DNA from: Lotus japonicus
Taxonomy: Eukaryota > Streptophyta > Magnoliopsida > Fabales > Fabaceae
Direction: 5' to 3'
DNA: 64,000 nucleotides
NCBI RefSeq assembly: GCF_012489685.1
Contig: NC_080044.1
Span: 45,570,964 to 45,634,963 of the forward strand
Shown here: positions 1 through 10,376 of the stretch, in pieces
Layout: each line of letters starts with the position of its first letter
Numbering within the stretch: position 1 is the first letter of the stretch
Notes under the pieces: model-generated
Seen by the model: the letters and a program-made list of their open reading frames with translations, nothing else
Told to the model about the DNA's origin: nothing
Databases searched by the model: none
Translations under genes and position numbers: made by a program

Positions 1-1287
1 TTTGAGTTTCCGAGCTAAAAATAATGGCCAAAATACCCCTGCGACAATTTTCGACCCGATAATTTTTCTGAGAGTTTCCCTGGCCTAGATATCGCCTAAG
101 AATACCTAGGGATTGATTTAGATCGAAGAAAAAGTTCGAAAACCCTATTTTCTATAGTGGCCGAAACCTATTTGCTTGGGTACCGTGTCCAAAAATAATT
201 TTTGAGTCTCTATGACCTGAGCCATTGCGTAGCTCTTTCAATTGTGGAAATTTTGGCGCCGGTTTCGTGTCATTCCGAGTTCTGTAGCTCAAGTTATGCA
301 CGTTTTAGCGAATAAAGTGTTTTTGTACAAAACCTGAATCGAGTCAAAACTCATCCATCCGGGGAAAGCCCTTCCTTTCGTGCCTAAATGTTGTACTCTG
401 AAGTTTCTTGAGCTTAGTCGAACATTAGTTAGGATTGTTTCGACTGTATCGACTTGTGTTGATTCATTATTGCTTTGTTTGCTCAAAGGTTCAATTGTGG
501 AAACCTTGGGATTGACTGAACAAGCTTGTGAGGGAGACCTACACCGCGAGACTGGAACAACTCGAGGTTAGGGCAACTTACTTACTAGCTATTTTTGTGT
601 GTAGGCGTCGATAAATTCGACTTGAATGTATTGTGATCGTGAGTGGCAACTCACCGTTATTAGTTAATGACCTAGAGTCGACTTGTTCGACTTATTTGTT
701 AAATTCTGCACAAATATTGCATGAACTGTTCTGAAAAATGTTTTCTAGAGGCTTCGACCGAGTGAACTTATATGAGACGTGTGTCTCCGTTTTCTGAGAG
801 GCTTCGGCCGTTTACTGGTTTCTGTCTTATCGCTTTCTAGTGGACATGACAGGGTTATGTTTTGCAGCACTGCATTAATGTTTCATCGCTCAATAGAGCT
901 TGATTTATTTGTGTTTAAGATTAAAATGTGCTGACTGTATTCGTGCATTTAATGCGACTTTCGGAGTGTGGATTACACTTATCTTCGTCATGGCAATGAC
1001 GGGTTTGTTTTGGGAATGTTTGATAGGTCGAACCAAGGTTCGAGCCTTTATTGTTTTAGGAATCGAGACCTTCCCGGGGAATTACTTGGGTTTATGGGGA
1101 TCTATTACTTATAGAGTTTTGAAACAAACGAAATCAGAACTTGATTTGTAAATGAAATTCATAATACACTAATCAAAGATAGAACACATTTTAAATAATG
1201 ATGATAACCTCTTGGAAAAGACTTAGGATGTGAAAATGGTTTGGAAAACGGGAAGGGTCGACAATCTAAGTGTGAGGAAAACTTTGA

Positions 1288-1625
1288 GTGCGATAGCACC
1301 TTTTGTTTCTTTAGTGGTTTATCTAGCCATCCAAAGGATGAGCCTGGGATGATTGGAAAGTCCCCAAGTGCGAGTGCACCATCTTTGCTCATTGAGCAGC
1401 CTTTCGGCCATCGAGCTGATGAGCCTGAGTAAATTGAAAAGTCACTGAGTGCGAGCAGCATTCTCCTTGTTCGTTGAACAGTCTATTCGACCATCGAGCT
1501 GGTGAGTCAAAGTAACTTGAAAAGTCACTGAATGCCAGATGCATTCTTTTGCTCGTTGAGCAGTTTGTTTGGCCATCGTGACGGTGAGCCCAAGTGACTA
1601 GTAAAGTTACCAAATGCGATTAGCA
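1288..1625 (+). repeat. Stem-loop repeat array in LTR A1
   Basis: Four imperfect units of about 80 bp plus a partial fifth. Each unit has a small hairpin (GTGC/GCAC at 1288-1299 and 1368-1379, TGC/GCA at 1450-1460, AATGC/GCATT at 1531-1545, TGC/GCA at 1615-1625). A second hairpin has outer arms GGC/GCC (1406-1425), GAC/GTC (1489-1508) or GGC/GCC (1571-1590). The arms change in pairs between units. Copies lie at 8489-8826, 31170-31507 and 38370-38707. Confidence 0.75.
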
Positions 1626-2196
1626 CTTCTTTGTTTACCTTAGAGTATTGTAGAGACAATGTACTCTAGCTAGACACGCGTGCCTTGGTGAGGACGATTC
1701 GTTGTTTGGCTAACCATATTGCATTCATGCATACATTTCTTGGAAAGTGTGCTGCTTTCCGAAGGACGATCTCAGATCGGACTTCAACGGAGCTTGATGC
1801 CCCAAATGGAGCTAGCTGCTTCACAAGAGCGTGCTGCTTCCCAGGAGCGTGCTGCTTCATAAAAGCGAGATGCTTTAGCGAAGCGAGGTGCTTGGCTTGT
1901 CCCATCCATCGAGATGGTGACATTTTATCCGGATCATCTTTTGAGCATGACATTGCACTGGCACGCCATGCACCTAACCATACTCTTGAATGTTATTGTG
2001 ATTTGTTGTTGATAAACATCGTTATATATATCTTGATGATTTTATGTTGATAAACATGCTATGTATCAACCTTAGGGTAGGCAATACATGACTTATACGT
2101 ATATATACAACATATATATATACCCCCTTTAACACATGTTGTTTGTATTATCTATTTTATTCCGTGAGTTGACCCTAGCGCCTTGGCTTTGTGTGT

Positions 2197-2403
2197 ATGT
2201 TTGTGTTTGGGCGGTCGGCCTGCTGCCAGGCGTCCGTCAGCCGGTTCATGATGATTCGTTGTGCGGGAAAGACCCGGAGCGTAATGAGTATTACTAAAGC
2301 TTTCGACGAGGACCCGGACTTCAGGCCTGATCGAGGAAGGGTCGATGAAAGTAGTGTGGGTCATGGGTGGTTAGAGTCTTTGAGATGGTTGTTAGAGTCA
2401 TAG
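2197..2403 (+). CDS. Short LTR ORF, homologous to the family C LTR protein
   Basis: A 68-codon ORF from ATG inside the LTR. Its start (MFVFGRSACCQ) is identical to the start of the 233-codon ORF in LTR C. The next residues (SRFMMIR, GKTR) line up with the MSMADRFTMV, GETR segment of the family B LTR ORF. Copies occur in LTR A2 (9398-9604) and A4 (39279-39485). In LTR A3 the ATG is ACG (32079), so this copy has no start there and the A version is probably decaying. I recognise no domain. It could also be a relic of a longer reading frame with no present function. Confidence 0.35.
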   Translation: MFVFGRSACCQASVSRFMMIRCAGKTRSVMSITKAFDEDPDFRPDRGRVDESSVGHGWLESLRWLLES

Positions 2404-2823
2404 CTCTGATTGTCATTCCTTATTTTGGGGCAGGGCAGGTCCCCGACTATTAGCTTTTCATGTGATTCCCTTCCATGAGGATCACAGGGAGTTTGTCGGA
2501 CGTAGGAAGTCTTTTGAGGCCGTTTTGGGCCGACTTACTTTCGTTGGAGGACTGTACTCAGAATACTTAACCTTTGTTTTAGTTTGTACATATTTGCCCA
2601 CGGACACTACCTTTCCGTCACTGGAGGTCACTCGTGACGATGTTTAGTTGCAGCGAGGGCTGTGCTTGTATTGTATATTAATCGCTGTTAATCGCGATTG
2701 GGTTGAGTCTTTATTTCGACAAGTCTTTTTATTTAAACAAAACAAAAAAAAATACCTGCTTTTTCCGCTTTATTTTATTTTGAGTTACTAAAGTGACGCC
2801 ACCGAAATCGGGGTGTTACATTG

Positions 2824-2835
2824 TGGTATCAGAGC
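2824..2835 (+). other. Primer-binding site, family A internal region 1
   Basis: TGGTATCAGAGC, complementary to the 3' end of plant initiator Met tRNA, three bases after the LTR end. It marks the start of reverse transcription. Identical sites are at 25506-25517 and 32706-32717. Confidence 0.93.
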
Positions 2836-3032
2836 TTGTCGAGTCTTTCGGGAGTCTTTGGGGAATAGGTCTTCTGTGCTATGTTGTGTGACTCTGCAAA
2901 GAGTGAAAATTGATTGTCTGCCGAGCGATTTTTCGCTTAGAATTGATTGAAGTTAGTGCTTAATCATATTGTATAGTTATGTTAGATGCTATCTTATGAT
3001 TAGTACTAACTGTTTGTTTGACTAAACAGAAC

Positions 3033-4325
3033 ATGGTGAACATGAACCAACTCGCTGGGGCAATGACTACTATGGCCCAGGCAATGACAAATCAAACTGC
3101 GGAGAACGCTCAGTGGCGTGCTGACAAGGCTGAACGTGAGCGTCATAAGCGTGAGAGGGAGGTAGCCCTAGACCAGAATAGGGGGCTGACTGATTTCAGG
3201 CGACAGGATCCGCCCAAGTTCACGGGTGGGACTGACCCAGACAGAGCGGACCTATGGATCCAAGAGATTGAAAAGATTTTTGGGGTACTGCATACCGCCG
3301 AAGGGGCTAAGGTGGGCCTGGCAACTTATCTGCTGCTGGGCGATGCTGAGTACTGGTGGAGGGGTACCAGAGGAATGATGGAAGCAAATAATGTGGAAGT
3401 GAACTGGGCTTCATTTCGTGCTGCTTTTCTGGAGAAGTATTTTCCAGATAGTGCCCGTGACGAGCGTGAGGCACAGTTTCTGACTCTTCGTCAGGGTAGC
3501 ATGTCCATTCCGGAATATGCTGCTAAGCTGGAATCGTTGGCCAAACACTTTCGATTCTTCCGCAATGGGGTTGATGAACCCTACATGTGCAAACGCTTTG
3601 TGAATGGGCTGAGGCCTGACATTGAGGACTCAGTGAAACCGTTGGGAATCATGCGCTTCCAGTCCTTGGTTGAGAAAGCCACAGAAGTGGAGTTAATGAA
3701 GAACAAGAGGTTGAATCGTGCTGGAACTGGAGGACCAGTAAGGTCAGGTCCTCAGAACTATAAAGGAAGAGGTAAATTCAAACAGAGGAGGCCGTATCAG
3801 CATCCAGAGGGGAGAAGTTTTACCCCAAGATCTTATAAGCCTTTGACTACTGCCACTCCAGGGGTAGGAAGTCAATCAGCACACCCAGAGGTGACATGTT
3901 TCAGGTGTGGAAAGAATGGACACTATGCTAATGCATGTCTGAACCAAGGGCCTCGATGTTTCAATTGCAACCAGCCAGGGCATGTGGCCGTCGATTGTAG
4001 GGCACACAAGGTGGAGCCAACTATTAATGCTGTGAAAGGAAAGCGCCCTGCTGCTGGAGGAAGAGTTTATATCATGGACTGTGAAGGAATTGAAGGTGCT
4101 AATGGGTTAATCAGAGGAGAGCGTAAGAACGATGGTAACCTTCTAACCATCCTTTCTCATTCTAGTACAATACGCTCCAATACTCTCGTAGCACATGCAA
4201 CGTACCTATTTTACTTATATTGTTTAAGCTTTGACCTTATAGTTATTACGCCTAATAGTACTTTATTTGACCGTTGCTCGTGTTTAAACTATAGAAGTTA
4301 CATGAGGTTTAGAATAACACGTTAA
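3033..4325 (+). CDS. gag: Gag of family A, copy 1 (capsid plus two zinc knuckles)
   Basis: A 430-residue Gag from the first ATG. The frame is open upstream to a TTG at 3018, but that is not a plausible plant start, and a candidate splice acceptor ends at 3029. Residues about 54-225 form the Ty3/gypsy capsid region (PPKFTGGTDPDRADLWI, YWWRG, LEKYFP, LRQGSMSIPEYAAKLE). Residues 289-302 and 309-322 are CCHC zinc knuckles for RNA binding. After residue about 345 the frame runs into the position where an aspartic protease should begin, but the catalytic Asp-Ser-Gly is replaced (LTILSHSST), so no protease is made. It would package its own RNA as virus-like particles, while pol functions must come from elsewhere. 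It is nearly identical to the other two copies. Confidence 0.9.
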   Translation: MVNMNQLAGAMTTMAQAMTNQTAENAQWRADKAERERHKREREVALDQNRGLTDFRRQDPPKFTGGTDPDRADLWIQEIEKIFGVLHTAEGAKVGLATYLLLGDAEYWWRGTRGMMEANNVEVNWASFRAAFLEKYFPDSARDEREAQFLTLRQGSMSIPEYAAKLESLAKHFRFFRNGVDEPYMCKRFVNGLRPDIEDSVKPLGIMRFQSLVEKATEVELMKNKRLNRAGTGGPVRSGPQNYKGRGKFKQRRPYQHPEGRSFTPRSYKPLTTATPGVGSQSAHPEVTCFRCGKNGHYANACLNQGPRCFNCNQPGHVAVDCRAHKVEPTINAVKGKRPAAGGRVYIMDCEGIEGANGLIRGERKNDGNLLTILSHSSTIRSNTLVAHATYLFYLYCLSFDLIVITPNSTLFDRCSCLNYRSYMRFRITR

Positions 4326-5585
4326 GCCTAGAAAAGTAGTCTTGCACCGATGTGTTTAACAAAGAAGCTAGAAGCTGAAGGATGAATCTCAGGGAGATTC
4401 CGTATGGATAGTATATGTATGGTGTCGAGAGTGTGTAGTTCCGTAGCGGCATCATTGAGGATTTAATATCAAGATCTCTGTGACTACTGGATGTTAGGAA
4501 CTCATCGACTGTTCCAGTGGGTTTTTCTAAATCTTCACCTTCGATGTATTAGGCCTGATCAACTTAATATTGAGGGGGTGATATTCGGAATCAGAACTGG
4601 CAATGGACTTTGATAGATGGATTGGTAAGATTAATTTGATTGGATCGAGGATTAGTGGAGTCGGGAAGTAAAGTTTTTGTTAAGTAATTGATTTCCTTTG
4701 GGGAGGAGTTATAGTTTAAGAAATGGATATTCATTTAAGAAGTATTGAAGAATTAAAGGACATTTGAGGTCCAAACTTGGTGAAAGTTTAGGTTTTAAGT
4801 CTATGAATTCTTGTCTCAAGTGCGTAGGACTCAAGGTTTGTCAGGTTTTGATCGAGAGACTAAGTATCGGATTGATTGGAGGACGATCTAGTTACGGAAA
4901 TAAAGAGTTAGTATTAAGATGAATACTTGAGGTTGTTATATGTGGACAAATTTCTTAGAGTCTAAGAATGAATGGAGCTTTGTTATGGATTTCGATGTTG
5001 CATGCTAGGGTAGCAAGTGAATTTCACTAAGTTAAGTGAGGATCTTAGGGTTAAGATTGACCTTGGGAGGTGAAAATCATGTTCGAATAGGAGAGTTAGT
5101 GGTGTTAGCATTAACGATTGTAGTTAAACCTCAGAATGTTGAGGGATCGGATGATAAAATGACTAGTTAAGTTTCCCGAAGTAAGTTATGATTTGATCTT
5201 CTAGGGAATAAGTTCGGATTTGGGGGAAGTGTTAAGGATTTTAGGTAATTGTAAAGTGGGTTGTGAATTAGTGAAGGTTGGTTTTATGGTTTGAGTAAGG
5301 GAAGTCTCGAAAAAGGGAGATGACAATGATGGATTGGAAGATATTGATATGATGATTAGCTTATGAGTTGCTGATGAATGGATGTTAAAAGGGATTGGGT
5401 CTAGCGATGCACAAGGTATTAAGACTCAAGTCGAGTTTTAATTTGAATGATGACTAAGTAGAAGATTGATTTCAGGGTGCGAATAAGGATAGTTACGAAG
5501 ATAGAGGTAATGATTAATGGACTAGTAGATTCCAAGGGAATTGTTCGTCTATGAGTTATAGAGCGATCGAGTTAAGTTTTGAAAC
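4326..5585 (+). repeat. Non-coding filler shared by families A and B
   Basis: About 1.26 kb with stops in all frames where reverse transcriptase should be. It aligns almost base for base with 14309-15650 of element B and, reversed, with the right end of the window (62582-64000). Copies in the array are 27008-28267 and 34208-35467. I cannot recognise a protein origin. Its persistence across two families with different LTRs suggests descent from one defective ancestor. Confidence 0.7.
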
Positions 5586-5992
5586 ATGAGTGAAGATCAC
5601 AAGGACAAGTTGAACATTCACTCTGGAATGGCAGAGGTGTACGAGTTTTAAGCAGAATATCGGACGAACGAAAGTAAATGAGCAAGTGGATAAGGCTGTG
5701 CGATTGTACGGAGTGCCAACCAATATTATTTCCAATACAGAACCGACACGAGTGGTCGAGCCGGACGACATAGAGCTGAAAGATGAACTGTCTTTCGAAA
5801 ACGCCGCCAATTAGCATTGGTGACACAAGGATAAAACAGTTGAGGGGAATAGAGATTGTGTTGGTGACAATCATTTGGAACAAGGACATATGCGATGCTA
5901 CATGGGAGCTTAAGGAACAGATCGAAGAACAGTATCCGGAATTTCTACTGAACCGTAAGTTTCGAGGTCGAAACTTTCTTTTTGGAGGGTAG
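5586..5992 (+). pseudogene. Integrase and chromodomain remnant, family A copy 1
   Basis: A broken pol tail. The start resembles the integrase zinc-binding segment (HKDKLNIHSGM). It then passes through stops to a piece like the middle of the integrase core (YGVPTNII) and jumps directly to the linker (VEPDDIELKDELSFE). A frame change leads to a chromodomain-like end (TPPISIGDTRIKQLRG, WNKDICDATWELKEQIEEQYPEF). Most of the catalytic core, including the DD35E residues, is missing, so no integrase can be made. The normal stop is lost and the frame runs through the polypurine tract. Copies: 28268-28674 and 35468-35874. Confidence 0.75.
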
Positions 5993-5995
5993 TAA
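5984..5995 (+). other. Polypurine tract, family A
   Basis: GGAGGGTAGTAA immediately before LTR A2, the plus-strand primer site. Identical tracts are at 28666-28677 and 35866-35877, and at 21579-21590 in element B. Confidence 0.75.
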
Positions 5996-8900
5996 TGTGA
6001 GACCCAAGATTTTAAGCTTAGAATAAATTAGTGAAATTCCTTATTAACGAATAAGTTCGATGTATCGTGAAGGGAAACCTGAACAAGAGTTTATTGGATG
6101 AAATAAATTTATGAAGGAGAAGGTTCAGGAAAAGTTCAAGGATTGTATCAAAACCGATAAAAGTATAGCACGACTAACATTCGCCTAATCTTAGGTCAAA
6201 GACACTAGTAAATAGCCAATTTACACTTTAGGACGCGATGGAAACTAATTCCAAAAATCTTCAGAGAAATGTTAGAATTTCTCTTATTCGTCAGTAAACA
6301 AGTATTTCGATGCGAAACCCTGGAATGTACGAACGTCAAATTCCAATTCTCTGAAGTTTGCCGAAACGGAATCCCTGATAGTTCAAAAACCCTAAAATCG
6401 ACGGACGATGAAGACTTTTTCTATTCGGAGCTTCAAATAAAGATTTCATCCGCGCGTGCCCACTCTAATCGACGTTCCGAATCTTTCTTCAGAAGGAAGT
6501 TTCTGCATCCGAGGTCAATATCATAAAGTGCATAAAGTGCATTTTAATGCCGGTAAGCATTAAAAACAAGCCTCGAAAACCAAAAATCATACTGATATTT
6601 CTTTGAAGAATTAGAAGATTCAGCGGGAAGAATATTGTGTCTAAAATACGTTAGAATCAGTAGGAAAAATCGGAATCGCGAAATTTTCATTTTTCCGCGT
6701 TTTCCATTTCCTATATATAGTATGAAAAATGAAAAAAAAAAAACAAAAAATTGCCATTTGGAGAGGGAGTGGCCGAGAGCTTGGAGGAGAGAAAGAGGAG
6801 AAGTGATTTTCGCCGTTTCTTGCCCGATTGCTTCACCGTTCGTTGCTAATCGAAGACATCGAGGTATAGTTACTATCCCTCACTTCTGATCGTCAGATCT
6901 GTCGACTTTTTCTATGTTTTTCTGAGCTCAAAGTTTGGAGCTTTTTGTAAAACTGTCCAAATAAGCTTATTTGGGTGTCTAAACTTAATGCCCACGTGCT
7001 CTAGAGCATGAATATCCAGTTGTTTTCGACTGAATCCTGTCGAATCGTCGCAGAGGTCAAGTTTTCTGAAAATACCCATTTTCTGACAGAGGTTCCGCTT
7101 TTTGGATCAAAAACTCTCGACTGAGCTTAGCTTCAGTAGGATTAGTTGTTATAAATGTCGTTAGGATCGAGCTCATCAAATTTGTTTTTCGAAATTCTGA
7201 TTTTGAGTTTCCGAGCTAAAAATAATGACCAAAATACCCCTGCGACAATTTTCGACCCGATAATTTTTCTGAGAGTTTCCCTGGCCTAGATATCGCCTAA
7301 GAATACCTAGGGATTGATTTAGATCGAAGAAAAAGTTCGAAAACCCTATTTTCTATAGTGGCCGAAACCTATTTGCTTGGGTACCGTGTCCAAAAATAAT
7401 TTTTGAGTCTCTATGACCTGAGCCATTGCGTAGCTCTTTCAATTGTGGAAATTTTGGCGCCGGTTTCGTGTCATTCCGAGTTCTGTAGCTCAAGTTATGC
7501 ACGTTTTAGCGAATAAAGTGTTTTTGTACAAAACCTGAATCGAGTCAAAACTCATCCATCCGGGGAAAGCCCTTCCTTTCGTGCCTAAATGTTGTACTCT
7601 GAAGTTTCTTGAGCTTAGTCGAACATTAGTTAGGATTGTTTCGACTGTATCGACTTGTGTTGATTCATTATTGCTTTGTTTGCTCAAAGGTTCAATTGTG
7701 GAAACCTTGGGATTGACTGAACAAGCTTGTGAGGGAGACCTACACCGCGAGACTGGAACAACTCGAGGTTAGGGCAACTTACTTACTAGCTATTTTTGTG
7801 TGTAGGCGTCGATAAATTCGACTTGAATGTATTGTGATCGTGAGTGGCAACTCACCGTTATTAGTTAATGACCTAGAGTCGACTTGTTCGACTTATTTGT
7901 TAAATTCTGCACAAATATTGCATGAACTGTTCTGAAAAATGTTTTCTAGAGGCTTCGACCGAGTGAACTTATATGAGACGTGTGTCTCCGTTTTCTGAGA
8001 GGCTTCGGCCGTTTACTGGTTTCTGTCTTATCGCTTTCTAGTGGACATGACAGGGTTATGTTTTGCAGCACTGCATTAATGTTTCATCGCTCAATAGAGC
8101 TTGATTTATTTGTGTTTAAGATTAAAATGTGCTGACTGTATTCGTGCATTTAATGCGACTTTCGGAGTGTGGATTACACTTATCTTCGTCATGGCAATGA
8201 CGGGTTTGTTTTGGGAATGTTTGATAGGTCGAACCAAGGTTCGAGCCTTTATTGTTTTAGGAATCGAGACCTTCCCGGGGAATTACTTGGGTTTATGGGG
8301 ATCTATTACTTATAGAGTTTTGAAACAAACGAAATCAGAACTTGATTTGTAAATGAAATTCATAATACACTAATCAAAGATAGAACACATTTTAAATAAT
8401 GATGATAACCTCTTGGAAAAGACTTAGGATGTGAAAATGGTTTGGAAAACGGGAAGGGTCGACAATCTAAGTGTGAGGAAAACTTTGAGTGCGATAGCAC
8501 CTTTTGTTTCTTTAGTGGTTTATCTAGCCATCCAAAGGATGAGCCTGGGATGATTGGAAAGTCCCCAAGTGCGAGTGCACCATCTTTGCTCATTGAGCAG
8601 CCTTTCGGCCATCGAGCTGATGAGCCTGAGTAAATTGAAAAGTCACTGAGTGCGAGCAGCATTCTCCTTGTTCGTTGAACAGTCTATTCGACCATCGAGC
8701 TGGTGAGTCAAAGTAACTTGAAAAGTCACTGAATGCCAGATGCATTCTTTTGCTCGTTGAGCAGTTTGTTTGGCCATCGTGACCGTGAGCCCAAGTGACT
8801 AGTAAAGTTACCAAATGCGATTAGCACTTCTTTGTTTACCTTAGAGTATTGTAGAGACAATGTACTCTAGCTAGACACGCGTGCCTTGGTGAGGACGATT

Positions 8901-9694
8901 CGTTGTTTGGCTAACCATATTGCATTCATGCATACATTTCTTGGAAAGTGTGCTGCTTTCCGAAGGACGATCTCAGATCGGACTTCAACGGAGCTTGATG
9001 CCCCAAATGGAGCTAGCTGCTTCACAAGAGCGTGCTGCTTCCCAGGAGCGTGCTGCTTCATAAAAGCGAGATGCTTTAGCGAAGCGAGGTGCTTGGCTTG
9101 TCCCATCCATCGAGATGGTGACATTTTATCCGGATCATCTTTTGAGCATGACATTGCACTGGCACGCCATGCACCTAACCATACTCTTGAATGTTATTGT
9201 GATTTGTTGTTGATAAACATCGTTATATATATCTTGATGATTTTATGTTGATAAACATGCTATGTATCAACCTTAGGGTAGGCAATACATGACTTATACG
9301 TATATATACAACATATATATATACCCCCTTTAACACATGTTGTTTGTATTATCTATTTTATTCCGTGAGTTGACCCTAGCGCCTTGGCTTTGTGTGTATG
9401 TTTGTGTTTGGGCGGTCGGCCTGCTGCCAGGCGTCCGTCAGCCGGTTCATGATGATTCGTTGTGCGGGAAAGACCCGGAGCGTAATGAGTATTACTAAAG
9501 CTTTCGACGAGGACCCGGACTTCAGGCCTGATCGAGGAAGGGTCGATGAAAGTAGTGTGGGTCATGGGTGGTTAGAGTCTTTGAGATGGTTGTTAGAGTC
9601 ATAGCTCTGATTGTCATTCCTTATTTTGGGGCAGGGCAGGTCCCCGACTATTAGCTTTTCATGTGATTCCCTTCCATGAGGATCACAGGGAGTT
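5996..9694 (+). repeat. LTR A2, 5' part, interrupted by element B
   Basis: It starts TGTGAGACCC after the polypurine tract and runs to the B insertion point. The remaining 327 bp are at 25176-25502, giving an LTR of 4026 bp. The gagtt at 9690-9694 is repeated at 25171-25175 as the target duplication of B, and uninterrupted LTR copies carry it once. Confidence 0.95.
6712..6720 (+). promoter_or_regulatory. TATA box of LTR A2
   Basis: TATATATAG in a CT-rich context about 715 bp into the LTR, so the upstream 0.7 kb is U3. Equivalent boxes are at 29394-29402 (A3) and 36594-36602 (A4). A donor-like GAG|GTATAG follows at 6861-6869. Confidence 0.7.
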
Positions 9695-10368
9695 TGTAAG
9701 GCCCAAGTTTGAACGCTTTGGATAAGTGAATAAAATAAAAGAGTTATTTGATTAAGATAAATTTGGGAAGGAAAGAGGTTCAGGAAAAGTCCAAGAATGT
9801 ATCGAAAAACCGAAAGAGTTATAGCACGACTAACATACGCTTAATCCTAGGTCGAAGGTATTAGTGAATAGTTAATTTACGCTTTAGGACTCGATGGAAA
9901 CTAATTCCAAAAAATCCTCAGAGAAATGTTAGAACTTCTCTTTTCCGTCCTTAAACAACCATTTCGATGCGAAATCCTGGAAAGTACGAACGTCAAATTC
10001 CAATTCTCGGAAGTTTGCCGAAACGGAATCCCTGATAGTTCGAAAAACCTAAGATCGACAGACGATGAAGACTTTTTCTATCCGGAAACTCAAATGAAGA
10101 TTCCACCCGCGTTCTCCTACTTCTCTCATCATTCCTAATCTTTCTTCAGAAGGAAGTTTTCTCATCCGACGATCACTGCAAAAAGTAGTTTTTCGGGATA
10201 AACCGACTTACACCGACTTATGCCGATTTTGGATCTTTTGGTTTAATTCCAAGAATTCTATTTTGAGTTCTGGAATTCTGTCGCCAGAACCTATCTTAGA
10301 ATGCGCAGAGGAACGCGCAGGAAAAATCGGAATCGCAAAAAAATCATTTTTCCGTTTTTTCCAAAACC

Positions 10369-10376
10369 TATAAATA
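10369..10376 (+). promoter_or_regulatory. TATA box of element B 5' LTR
   Basis: TATAAATA, about 675 bp into the LTR. The counterpart in the 3' LTR is at 22265-22272 and in the second B copy at 60181-60188 (minus). Confidence 0.75.

Larger units (their letters stand above)
1..2820 (+). repeat. LTR A1, 3' part
   Basis: This matches LTR A2 from its position 1207 onward (position 1 corresponds to 7202), so about 1206 bp including the TATA box lie upstream of the window. It ends GTGTTACA directly before the primer-binding site. It contains a four-unit stem-loop array (1288-1625), the conserved block around 1700-1733 and a short LTR ORF (2197-2403). Confidence 0.92.

Noticed and set aside
900..2050. 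Small frames such as 900-1151 and 1685-2050 repeated in every A LTR
   Set aside because: They recur only because the LTR is repeated. No homologues in the other LTR families and no domain, unlike the 2197-2403 frame.
2824..2835. tRNA-like sequence after each LTR
   Set aside because: Only a 12-base primer complement; there is no cloverleaf, so it is a primer-binding site and not a tRNA gene.
3018..3032. Gag start at TTG 3018 (and TTG 13472 in B)
   Set aside because: Plants do not normally initiate at TTG. The first ATG lies 15 bases downstream in the same frame, after a candidate acceptor.
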